From Victivallales bacterium (lineage in GTDB: Bacteria; Verrucomicrobiota; Lentisphaeria; Oligosphaerales; Oligosphaeraceae), in the NCBI GenBank assembly GCA_900771165.1, contig CAAGMX010000060.1, positions 1-9,677 on the forward strand: DNA of 9,677 nucleotides, in the 5' to 3' direction. A model generated the notes under the pieces. The model was not told where the DNA came from. It saw nothing but the letters and a program-made list of their open reading frames with translations, and searched no databases. Positions 1-6,875 of this stretch are shown piece after piece; position 1 is the stretch's first letter; the number at the start of each line of letters is the position of its first letter. The translations under genes and the position numbers were made by a program.

Positions 1-220
1 ATCCCCCGAGGCGGGACGTGCGAGGGGGCAGGTCCCGCCCGACCTGCCCTCCGGGCTGCCCGGCTTGCCGGGGGTTGTGGTCGGCCCCTTGGGCCTCTCT
101 TCCCCCCCGTCTAGCGATCCTGTCACCCCTGCCGGGGTTCTGGGGGGGGGAGGGTGATCGCGCCACAGACGGGGGATACCCCCGTGCCCCCGGGTTTCCC
201 CGGCGGGGCTGGGCACTTCA
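1..220. other. Non-coding GC-rich stretch full of inverted repeats
   Basis: I see no gene here with a credible protein. The stretch carries many inverted repeats: GGCGGGAC 10-17 with GTCCCGCC 32-39; GGGCAGGTC 26-34 with GACCTGCCC 41-49; CCCGGC 59-64 with GCCGGG 67-72; GGCCC 83-87 with GGGCC 91-95; GCGATC+ACCC 114-128 with GGGT+GATCGC 152-161 (5-nt bulge); CGGGGG 170-175 with CCCCCG 179-184; and GTGCCC 184-189 with GGGCAC 211-216. The last encloses a CCGGG/CCCGG stem that has a GAAA loop on the minus strand. Homopolymer runs occur at 102-108 (C7) and 142-150 (G9). No U-tract follows any stem, so none is a classical terminator. The stretch could be a structured RNA, a repeat element or a compositional accident. 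Confidence 0.5.
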
Positions 221-261
221 TATATTCATAACTACTTGTATTTCAAGGAGTTATCAATATA
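221..261. repeat. Long AT-rich inverted repeat at the end of the GH78 gene
   Basis: Read outward to inward, TATATT (221-226) matches AATATA (256-261), ATAACT (228-233) matches AGTTAT (249-254), and CTTG (235-238) matches CAAG (244-247). The matches are separated by single mismatches (C/C and A/G) around a 5-nt TATTT loop. The pairing extends by one base (A220 with T262), so it touches the TGA stop of the GH78 gene at 262-264. The AT-richness stands out against very GC-rich surroundings. A transcript from either strand would fold into a 16-bp stem with two internal mismatches. It may be a terminator or 3'-stabilising hairpin for the GH78 mRNA, a two-fold protein-binding site, or a recombinase core site. 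The first is most likely from position, although no U-tract follows it on the minus strand. Confidence 0.7.
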
Positions 262-2322
262 TCACAGAGAACATTCCAGAAGGAAGTAGACGGGAGCGGC
301 GCTCCAGGCATGGCACATGCTGCGGGCCTTGGTGGCGTCGGGGATTTCCGGGAAGGTGGTGAGCCAGGGGAAGCGTTCCAGGCATTCCCGCCAGGGCGCC
401 AGGGCCATCTTCATGCCTTCCTTGTCCCCCAGCTTCCGCAGGGCGTCCAGGACGTAGAACTGGAAGTAGAGGCTGCAGACGGCGAGTCCTTCCCGGTCCT
501 GGAGGAGTGCCTGGTGCACGCTCTCCTTTCCTTCCGGGGGGACGGCATCGGCCAGGACCGCCAGCGCCTGGGCATGTCGGCTGAACCAGGGTTTTCCCGG
601 CACATCCCGGAAGAGTCCCCTTTGGGGATCCCAGCAATGGGTTTTCAGGGCTGTCAGGAGGTCTTCCCTATCCTGGTGCCACTGTTGGGCCAGGGCCGTT
701 TCGCCGTCCTCCCGGGCCATGGTTTCCGCCGCCCCCAGGGCGAGGACATAGAAGAGATTTTCCAGGGAGGTGGGGGAGGCCTCGTCCCGGGAGGGATCCC
801 CGAAGGACCACTCCTCCACCCAGTCGGTGAATCCCCAATGTCCGGGATGTCCGGCCAGTCCGGTTTCGGGAGAGACTTTATCCTTGTAGTATTTCAGGAC
901 CCCCTGGACATTCCAGAGGAGCTGATGGCGGAATTGGGGATCGGGGAAATACTGGAGGTAGTCCTGGATCATCAGCACCCAGATCAGGGCGTATCCGGGG
1001 ATGAACTGAGGCAAGGCGGAGGGGAATCGGCTTTGCACCAGGCCATGGGGGGCCTGGCTCCGCTGGAAATCCAGGATCGCCTTTCGTCCCAGCTCCCCAT
1101 TTCCCGTGGCCTCGTAGGAGATAAGGGCCTGGATCCGGGTGTCTCCCTCGTATTGGAAGCGCTCGTAGAAGGGGCAATCCTCGTAGGTGTCGTGGGCGCA
1201 GCAGCGGGCCGTGTGCACCCCCACCTGATAGATCTTCTCCAGCCACTTCTGGGAGGAGGCATACTGCCGGAAGGGGCCGAAATCGTAGGAGCAGAAGAGG
1301 GCTCCCAGGGTGACTTCTCCCGGGGTCTCCAGATCCGCCACAATCCGGAGGCAGGCGGCGGCCCGGATCTCGAAGGTCTCCATGCGCCAGGGGGCCTCCG
1401 TCACCTTCAGCACATCATCCTGCCAGTGGGCCTCCTCCGGGGCTTCGCTTTGCCGGAGGCGCAGGATTCCCCGGGCGCCGTGGCCCGCAAGGCGGAGATG
1501 CCCCGTGAAATACCGGGGGAACGTCAGGAGGCTGGTGGCATGTCCAGCGGGCAGGGAGGCCGTCAGGGTGCCATCGGAATTGGTCTTCCAGGAGATTCCG
1601 CCCGGTTCCCGCACTTCCAGGGACATGGGCTCCCGGCTCATGGGACGCAGCTGGGGCATCTCCATGGCCCAGGTGGTGCCCGGATCCGCCCGCAGACGGA
1701 ATCCGTGGATATTGGGTCCCCGGTCCAGGGCATAGAGAGGGCGCCACTCCGGCCCCTCCGCATAGTCCGGATCCTGCCAATTTCCCGGGGAGCGGGCGAA
1801 ATCCGTCTCCTCCCGGGCGGTGGCGAAGAAGAAATCCCCAGGAGAGACTTCCTCCTGGGGGTGGAGAGTGCGCCGGCTGTCATCCGTCCTGCCGCGCCAT
1901 TCCCCGGGGGTGGAGAGATCCCCTTCCCCGGTCTGGCAGGAGAAGTAGAATCCGCCCCCCAGATGCATTTCCGAGAAGGGGGAGATACTGCCGAACCATC
2001 CGTCGGCCCACACCACCACCTCGGCGGACAGCACATGGCGTCCTGGGGCCAGGGTCATCTCCCCCCGGAAGAGCTGTTTGTAGTAGGGGGGGCTTTTCAC
2101 CGGGCCGCTGGCCAGCAGTTCGCCGTCCAGATAGAGGCGGTAGCGGCAATCCCCGGAGACGTAGAAGGTGGCCTTGCCGGGGCGGGACACGGTGAAGACT
2201 CTTCGGAAGAGACGGTATCCCGGGACATAGCTGATCACGCCGGGAATCCATGCCCACCGCCCCCGGGCGGCATTCTGGTATTCCTCCTGGGTGGGGATGG
2301 GAAGGCGAGGGGAAGAAGACAT
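262..2322 (-). CDS. Alpha-L-rhamnosidase-like glycoside hydrolase, family GH78
   Basis: Predicted inverting glycosidase that removes terminal alpha-L-rhamnose from oligosaccharides or glycosides. The protein is 686 aa. N-terminal beta-sandwich regions (about 20-350) include an RLYLDGELLASGP segment like the lectin-type domain of GH78 enzymes. The (alpha/alpha)6 barrel follows. The motif EDCPFYERFQYEGD (381-394) corresponds to the family's DCPxRDERxxWxGD, with Glu387 as likely general acid. TTFPE (Glu659) followed by CHAW near the C-terminus fits the region of the catalytic base and conserved His. No signal peptide is visible, so the enzyme is probably cytoplasmic. I chose ATG 2322. A TTG at 2358 is in frame but sits at the foot of a hairpin. 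Neither start has a Shine-Dalgarno sequence. The gene lies downstream of the SUMF1 gene on the same strand. The family is fairly sure; the substrate is not, because GH78-like proteins include many with untested specificity. Confidence 0.85.
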   Translation of the reverse strand: MSSSPRLPIPTQEEYQNAARGRWAWIPGVISYVPGYRLFRRVFTVSRPGKATFYVSGDCRYRLYLDGELLASGPVKSPPYYKQLFRGEMTLAPGRHVLSAEVVVWADGWFGSISPFSEMHLGGGFYFSCQTGEGDLSTPGEWRGRTDDSRRTLHPQEEVSPGDFFFATAREETDFARSPGNWQDPDYAEGPEWRPLYALDRGPNIHGFRLRADPGTTWAMEMPQLRPMSREPMSLEVREPGGISWKTNSDGTLTASLPAGHATSLLTFPRYFTGHLRLAGHGARGILRLRQSEAPEEAHWQDDVLKVTEAPWRMETFEIRAAACLRIVADLETPGEVTLGALFCSYDFGPFRQYASSQKWLEKIYQVGVHTARCCAHDTYEDCPFYERFQYEGDTRIQALISYEATGNGELGRKAILDFQRSQAPHGLVQSRFPSALPQFIPGYALIWVLMIQDYLQYFPDPQFRHQLLWNVQGVLKYYKDKVSPETGLAGHPGHWGFTDWVEEWSFGDPSRDEASPTSLENLFYVLALGAAETMAREDGETALAQQWHQDREDLLTALKTHCWDPQRGLFRDVPGKPWFSRHAQALAVLADAVPPEGKESVHQALLQDREGLAVCSLYFQFYVLDALRKLGDKEGMKMALAPWRECLERFPWLTTFPEIPDATKARSMCHAWSAAPVYFLLECSL

Positions 2323-2358
2323 GAGAGGGGAAGGGAAAACTGGCAGAAGGACACACAA

Positions 2359-2391
2359 ATCCCCAAGGGAGCATGCCTCTCCCCTGGGGAT
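2359..2391 (-). terminator. Strong hairpin upstream of the GH78 start (terminator or leader structure)
   Basis: On the minus strand ATCCCCA-G-GGGAG pairs with CTCCC-T-TGGGGAT around a 7-nt loop. This gives a 13-bp stem with one G-U wobble, followed by the broken T-rich run TTGTGTGT. It lies between the SUMF1 stop (2438) and the GH78 start (2322). The weak U-tract makes it an imperfect intrinsic terminator. It could instead tune readthrough into the GH78 gene or stabilise a processed mRNA end. Confidence 0.55.
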
Positions 2392-2393
2392 CT

Positions 2394-2407
2394 TCGCCCG
2401 AAGGCGA
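2394..2407 (-). repeat. Short hairpin with UUCG tetraloop
   Basis: On the minus strand TCGCC-TTCG-GGCGA forms a 5-bp stem closed by C-G around a UUCG loop, a very stable RNA tetraloop class. It lies just upstream of the larger hairpin at 2359-2391, in the spacer between the SUMF1 and GH78 genes. A competing fold, CTTCG/CGAAG at 2392-2403, is also possible. Confidence 0.5.
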
Positions 2408-2427
2408 TTCTCAACAATGGGATACTA

Positions 2428-2440
2428 TAGCCGGAGGCTA
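2428..2440 (-). repeat. Small inverted repeat over the SUMF1 stop codon
   Basis: TAGCC (2428-2432) and GGCTA (2436-2440) form a 5-bp stem with a 3-nt loop. On the minus strand the 5' arm begins with the TAG stop of the SUMF1 gene. It is the first of three consecutive hairpins in this spacer. It is short and may be chance. Confidence 0.35.
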
Positions 2441-3430
2441 GAGTTCCCGGGCCACCCGGAAGCCCACCGTGTCATACCCGGCGGCCGCCAAGCGGAACTC
2501 CTCCCGGGCCTCGGTGCGGCAGCTGGTGCGGGGGGAATTCCAGGCGCCGCCCTTCACCGCCAGGCTCACGTCCTTGGCCTCCTTCCCCGTATCCGCGGCC
2601 TTCATGGTGCTGGTCCACTCCCAGACATTCCCCCACATGTCCACGGCACCGCAGGCGGCCTGGGTCCCCGCATACCGGGTCACCGGCGTAGTGCCCGGAT
2701 TTTCCCCGCAGTTGAAGTCCGCATCCTTGGGCATGTGCCCCGCCGCAATCTCCCACTCTGCCGCCGTAGGCAGGCGATACTTCCCTTTTCCGGCGGTGGC
2801 GGTCAGCCACTGGCAGTAGGCCACGGCATCCTGGTAGCTGACATTCACCACGGGGTGGTCCTCCTTTCCCGCCGGGCATGCCCCGTCCTTCCAGTCCTTG
2901 GGCGCGGTGCGTCCCGTGGCTTTCAGGAAGGCGGCATACTGACTGTTGGTCACCGGGGTGTAGGCAATGGAGAGATTATGGGGACCGCCAATCACCGGAA
3001 GGAAGCCGTCCTTATTCTCCCGGGCATTGGGTTTCAGGCGGGGATCGGCGAAACGCTGCATGCTCTGTTCGATGCGGGCCTCCCGATCCCGCAGCATCTC
3101 CTCCACAATGATCCGCATTTCCTCCACCTTTTCAGGATCCTTGGCGGTCTTCTTCAACTCCTCCAGCTTCGCCTTCTTCCGGGCCACCACCGCATCGTAG
3201 CGCAACTCCACCTGACGGCGCAGGGCCGCCCGGTTCTCCTCCGTGGGATTCCGACGATACGCGGCAATGAGACGTTTGGTCTCCTCGTCCAACTCCGGGC
3301 GCTCCTTCTCGATGACGGTGCTGTATTTGTGCATCTTCGCCTCTTTGTTCACCTCCGGGGCGGAGAAGCCGCAGAAGGCGGACATCATGGCAGCCAGCAG
3401 GATACAACGGAAAATCATTCCTTGATTCAT
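2438..3430 (-). CDS. Secreted coiled-coil protein with a SUMF1 (formylglycine-generating-enzyme-like) domain
   Basis: The protein is 330 aa. Residues 1-24 look like a Sec signal peptide (basic Arg8, hydrophobic ILLAAMM core, likely cut after FSA). A highly charged helical region (about 28-130, rich in E, K and R) follows and probably forms a coiled coil. The SUMF1/FGE-sulfatase fold occupies about 140-330, with HPVVNVSYQDA (from 192), YRLPTAAEWE (218-227), DMWGNVWEW (264-272), KGGAW and the terminal GFRV. In true FGE two cysteines bind copper. Here the first position is Ser299 and only the second, Cys304, remains, so oxidation of sulfatase cysteines is unlikely. A binding or structural role, or another chemistry, is more probable. 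No sulfatase is nearby. The start is well supported by AAAGGAGA, 8 nt from the ATG. The gene follows a terminator, so it should have its own promoter. I could not pick one out reliably. Confidence 0.88.
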   Translation of the reverse strand: MNQGMIFRCILLAAMMSAFCGFSAPEVNKEAKMHKYSTVIEKERPELDEETKRLIAAYRRNPTEENRAALRRQVELRYDAVVARKKAKLEELKKTAKDPEKVEEMRIIVEEMLRDREARIEQSMQRFADPRLKPNARENKDGFLPVIGGPHNLSIAYTPVTNSQYAAFLKATGRTAPKDWKDGACPAGKEDHPVVNVSYQDAVAYCQWLTATAGKGKYRLPTAAEWEIAAGHMPKDADFNCGENPGTTPVTRYAGTQAACGAVDMWGNVWEWTSTMKAADTGKEAKDVSLAVKGGAWNSPRTSCRTEAREEFRLAAAGYDTVGFRVAREL

Positions 3431-3598
3431 AGTTCGGTCTCCTTTGGTCAATCGGGAAAAACTCTCCTCTCTCCCACGCCACCGGGCAGGAAGGGAAGAC
3501 GACTGGTTTGGCGCGCGCACCACCGGAAACGCCGCCCCGCCCCCTTTATTGTCCCACATTCCGTCCCCCCCCTCGTTTTTCCCCCGGCCCGCCACAAC
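3431..3598 (-). promoter_or_regulatory. Upstream region of the SUMF1 gene with Shine-Dalgarno sequence
   Basis: This 168-nt gap lies between the terminator of the upstream operon and the SUMF1 start, so the promoter of the SUMF1-GH78 unit should be here. The clear element is the ribosome binding site AAAGGAGA at 3439-3446 (minus strand). An AT-richer GACAATAAAG at about 3545-3554 could be a -10 region, but I see no matching -35. A C8 run lies at 3565-3572. Confidence 0.4.
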
Positions 3599-3633
3599 AA
3601 AAAAGCCCCCCAGGGACAAAAGCCCCGGGAGGC
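3599..3633 (-). terminator. Rho-independent terminator of the ispH-antiporter-FNT-glycosidase operon
   Basis: On the minus strand GCCTCCC-GGGG pairs with CCCT-GGGGGGC around the loop CTTTTGT. This makes an 11-bp GC-rich stem with two G-U pairs (3633 to 3605), followed directly by six T (3604 to 3599). It begins 53 nt after the glycosidase stop codon. Strong stem plus U-tract make this a textbook intrinsic terminator. It separates the upstream four-gene unit from the SUMF1-GH78 pair. Confidence 0.9.
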
Positions 3634-3686
3634 AGTGCCAGCTCTACTTTTGCCCCCCCGGTTTGGTGTGGGGGGGGATTTTTCCG

Positions 3687-6600
3687 TTAGCGCATCCGCC
3701 GGAAGACCCGGGTTTCCTGGAGGGAGAAGGGGATCCAGGCGGTGTTTTCCTGGTCCACAGGGAAAGATTCTCCGGAGATCATATCCACCAGAGCGGCAGC
3801 GGGCTGGGGGAGATGGAGGCAACGGATGCCCGGTTGGTTAACGCAGACTGCCAGCACATCAGGGGAAGCCCAGACCAGGTCAGGGGTGGTGACATAGCGG
3901 TGGACTCCCGCCTTTCGGTAGAGGGATTCCCAGAGAGGCACAGGGAGTTCGGTGAGTCCGGCGAAGAAGAGGTGTCCCTCCCCCTGGGCGCCTTCCCGCA
4001 CTCCAGCGGCGGCCAGATCTAGATCCACATTCTTTTCCTTATCCCGATATTGTCCCAGGATGCGGATGCCTGGTTCTTTCTTCAGATACGCCATCAGGCC
4101 CTTGTCCGGGGAGATTCCCCAGGCGTTTCCCGTGAAGAAGCTTTTGGGGGCGTACAGGGGGAGCCATTCACCTTCCGGGTCAGCAAAGCTGGCGCAAGGG
4201 AGAGGGGGGCCCTGGGTCACCTCCAAAGGCAGTCCCGTGAAGGCGGCGGCGCCCTCCCCCAGGGTCATGGTTTCCCCGTTTTCCAGGGGGAGGATGCCGG
4301 GGGTTCCCAGGAAAGCCAGGGTGCATCCCCGTTTTCGGAGGGCCTCCAGGGCGTCCCGTTGTTGTGGAGTCCACGCCAAGCTCATGGGGAGGATCAAGAG
4401 GCGGAGGCGTTCCGGGAGCTTTTCCAGATCGGGAGCCAGATAGACTTCCACGGGGGCGCCCAGATATCCCAGGGTTCTCAGGAGTTCCCGGGTGGCGCAG
4501 GAGGTTTGTCGGGTATCCGGGCTAGTCCAGTAGAGGGAGGTTTCATCCAGGAGTAGAGCCACCTGGGCCACGGACTCCCGGCTCAGATGGAGGGTGGTTT
4601 CCTCCATGATCCTCACGCAATCCTGGATCGCCTGGGTCAGAGGAGCGCCAGTGAAAGGGATGTATCCCACATCGAACCACCATTGGGCCATGCCCGAGAG
4701 GAGAGAGTGCATGGATTCCTTGAGCTGCTGGTGGACATCCCCCTCCGGGGTTTCGGGGCTCCCATAGGCCGGCACATGGGCGGCATAGGTGCGGATGTCA
4801 TTCTCCACAAACCAGAATTTATTGTGGAGCTGGAGAGAGGCCACGGCGCCCATGGCATAGGGGAACCCCGCTCCGCCGGTCTTTCGGAAAGCATAGCCTG
4901 TGGGGCTGCAGAGGAAATCCACCTCCGGCGCCTCCAGGAGACTCTCCACCCCCAGGTGCCCGGACAAGAGCAGACGGCCCGTGCCGGAGAGTTCGTTCAT
5001 ATAGCCGTAGAAGGCCCCCACCAGGAGCCGTCCGTCCGTGGCCTCCTTGATGGCGGCGCAGAATTCCCGGATGCACCCCGCCACATTCTCCCCATGATAC
5101 CGGTTGTAGTCCGCAATGCGCCGGGCGCCGGGACGGGCGGGGAGCATCACCCCCGCATACTCCAGACTCCGCTCCCGGGCGGTGGGCTGCGTGGCGCTCT
5201 CCAAGGTGACGGAGGGATCCTTCCAAGCGGCCTGGAGGGCCTGGTCGCTGCCATAACGCTCCTTCAACCAGGCCCGGAAGGCCTGCTCCGAGGCGGGAGA
5301 ATAGTCGGAGAAGACCACATCATCCAGCCCCCATTCCATCCATTCCTCGGTCTGTCCGCTGGCCAGCACGAAGCCGGCCAGGTGGTCTGCATAGGGCGTC
5401 TGGGCAAGGAACTCCATCATCTTCCGCAATCCCTGAATGGTGTATTCCCGCCAGGCCTGGCTGGCCCAGGAGGGCGCCGGGCGGCCATTGAAGGCCATAT
5501 ACAGGTGGGTTTCGCCCTCCTTGTCCTCGGGGACGGTGAAGCGCACCAGGTCATCGGGATGCTGGCGGCTCCACCAGCGGGGGGCGTGGAGATAGAGGCG
5601 AACGATGACCATGGCCTGGGGATTGTTTGCCAGGACATTTCGCATGCGTCGATCGAACTGGGCGTAGTTGTATTTTCCCGGGGCGTATTCTGTCAGCATT
5701 TCCAGATTGTAGGCGCCCTCGGTGGGGGTGCTGCAGAATCCGAAGATCTGGATGCCGGCCTGGGAGAAGTATTGGATTCCGGCGGGGCCTTCGGTGGTGT
5801 AGGTGGCCCGCATGGCTCCGGTCATGGGGCGATCTTCCTTCCAGATGGTGGGGCGTCCTCCGAAGGGTTTCACGGACATTCGGGGGAACTCCACCTTCTT
5901 ACGACCTCGGATGTGCAGAGAAAAACTCGCAGCTTCTCCGGCAAGGGCTGCCTCGCCGCATTCCAGGGTGGCCTGGTACGTCCCCTCCCCCAGGAAGGGC
6001 GTCAAATCCAGGCTTTGGCGGGGAATGCGCCAGCGGCGTCCCTCCTCTTCCTGGACATGTTCCAGGCTCAGAGGCAAGGCCGGCCATTCCGGCCCCTGGA
6101 AGGTGGGACGCAACACCAGACGCGCCTCCTGCTCTCCCGGGAGACGCTCCGGAAACTCCACCACCACCTGGGGAAAGTCCACCTGCTGCCCCGCCGTCCA
6201 TTCCTGGGGAAACTCCTCATGGGGAAGGACGGTTCCTCGGCAGGCCTCCCCGGGATTCTCCTCTCCCCGGATTTGGGAGAGCTGGAAGCGCATGGGCGTG
6301 CCGGCGGGGAGAGGGGCGCAGGAGAGATAGAGGAATCCGAAGGGGCGGGTGACGGGGCGGGCAGGCATGGTGTCGTCACTTCCCTGGAGTCGGGCGGCAT
6401 CCGCCTGGAAGACCAGGTCGTGCCATTGGCCATCGGGGGGCAGTTCCTGGCGTTCCGGGAAGATCCAGCCGTACCATCGGGTGGTTCCCGGCACCCCCTC
6501 CCGGGTGGTCATCCAGGCGCCTTGGAAGAAGAGTGGGGTCTTTCCCAGATTGCGAAGACGGAAGACCACCCGGGGACGATAGGCGATGCCCTCGGGGCGC

Positions 6601-6854
6601 CAATATTTCAGCTCCACTTCCTGCCCCTCCACCTTGGGCACCTGGAAGAACTCCAGGGCCTGCTCTTCGGGGAGATAGCGCAATTCCCGCTGTTCCCAGG
6701 TTTGGGAGGCGTGGGGATACTCCCATCCTCCGTCGCAGTCGAAATAGCTTTCCGAAGTGCCGTCGTAGTAGAGGAGAGGGGGGGCGGCGGAAGCGGCGGG
6801 GAGTCCTTCTGGCGTCAGGAAGCAGAGGAGGAGGCAGAGGAGGAGGAGGGTCAT
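3687..6854 (-). CDS. Large secreted GH42-like glycoside hydrolase (clan GH-A)
   Basis: The protein is 1055 aa. Residues 1-24 form a very hydrophobic signal peptide (LLLL and LLLC runs, cut near ASAA) that lacks the usual basic n-region. Residues about 25-320 look like all-beta accessory domains. A TIM barrel follows. GQTEEW (500-505) sits where GH42 enzymes carry the acid/base Glu. FWFVEND has Glu684 as candidate nucleophile. The spacing of about 180 residues resembles GH42 beta-galactosidases. The segment DYSPASEQAFRAWLKERYGS is also typical of GH42. Residues about 755-930 (AQVALLLDETS onward) resemble the GH42 trimerisation domain, and a small beta domain ends the protein. It is longer and more divergent than ordinary GH42 enzymes, so it may belong to another GH-A family, and the substrate is unknown. 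The start follows the FNT stop by 21 nt with no Shine-Dalgarno sequence, and no other in-frame start exists upstream of it. Confidence 0.8.
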   Translation of the reverse strand: MTLLLLCLLLCFLTPEGLPAASAAPPLLYYDGTSESYFDCDGGWEYPHASQTWEQRELRYLPEEQALEFFQVPKVEGQEVELKYWRPEGIAYRPRVVFRLRNLGKTPLFFQGAWMTTREGVPGTTRWYGWIFPERQELPPDGQWHDLVFQADAARLQGSDDTMPARPVTRPFGFLYLSCAPLPAGTPMRFQLSQIRGEENPGEACRGTVLPHEEFPQEWTAGQQVDFPQVVVEFPERLPGEQEARLVLRPTFQGPEWPALPLSLEHVQEEEGRRWRIPRQSLDLTPFLGEGTYQATLECGEAALAGEAASFSLHIRGRKKVEFPRMSVKPFGGRPTIWKEDRPMTGAMRATYTTEGPAGIQYFSQAGIQIFGFCSTPTEGAYNLEMLTEYAPGKYNYAQFDRRMRNVLANNPQAMVIVRLYLHAPRWWSRQHPDDLVRFTVPEDKEGETHLYMAFNGRPAPSWASQAWREYTIQGLRKMMEFLAQTPYADHLAGFVLASGQTEEWMEWGLDDVVFSDYSPASEQAFRAWLKERYGSDQALQAAWKDPSVTLESATQPTARERSLEYAGVMLPARPGARRIADYNRYHGENVAGCIREFCAAIKEATDGRLLVGAFYGYMNELSGTGRLLLSGHLGVESLLEAPEVDFLCSPTGYAFRKTGGAGFPYAMGAVASLQLHNKFWFVENDIRTYAAHVPAYGSPETPEGDVHQQLKESMHSLLSGMAQWWFDVGYIPFTGAPLTQAIQDCVRIMEETTLHLSRESVAQVALLLDETSLYWTSPDTRQTSCATRELLRTLGYLGAPVEVYLAPDLEKLPERLRLLILPMSLAWTPQQRDALEALRKRGCTLAFLGTPGILPLENGETMTLGEGAAAFTGLPLEVTQGPPLPCASFADPEGEWLPLYAPKSFFTGNAWGISPDKGLMAYLKKEPGIRILGQYRDKEKNVDLDLAAAGVREGAQGEGHLFFAGLTELPVPLWESLYRKAGVHRYVTTPDLVWASPDVLAVCVNQPGIRCLHLPQPAAALVDMISGESFPVDQENTAWIPFSLQETRVFRRMR

Positions 6855-6875
6855 GGGAGGGGCGTTAAGGGGGGG

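Noticed and set aside
1..220. Cobalamin or other known riboswitch
   Set aside because: GC-rich stems and a GAAA loop prompted the check, but I could not find the conserved cobalamin core segments on either strand, and no downstream target gene is visible.
220..262. Integron attC site or chromosomal dif site
   Set aside because: The outer bases (ATAAC/GTTAT) recall attC core sites, but the element is shorter than attC, the RYYYAAC/GTTRRRY consensus is not met, and no integrase or cassette is visible. The arms do not match the dif consensus.
18..362. Possible small + strand gene at the left end
   Set aside because: The translation is a Pro/Arg/Gly/Trp-rich mixture without domain features, runs into the antisense of GH78, and crosses the palindrome and several hairpins.
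3431..3619. N-terminal extension of the SUMF1 protein to 3619
   Set aside because: The extension would start inside the terminator hairpin of the upstream operon and has no protein-like character. ATG 3430 has a strong Shine-Dalgarno and begins a signal peptide.
102..6875. Poly-G/C tracts (102-108, 142-150, 3565-3572, 3653-3659, 3670-3677, 6869-6875) as phase-variation switches
   Set aside because: Runs of seven also occur inside the genes (for example 2086-2092 and 6778-6784), so the tracts mostly reflect base composition. None sits at a clear promoter spacer.
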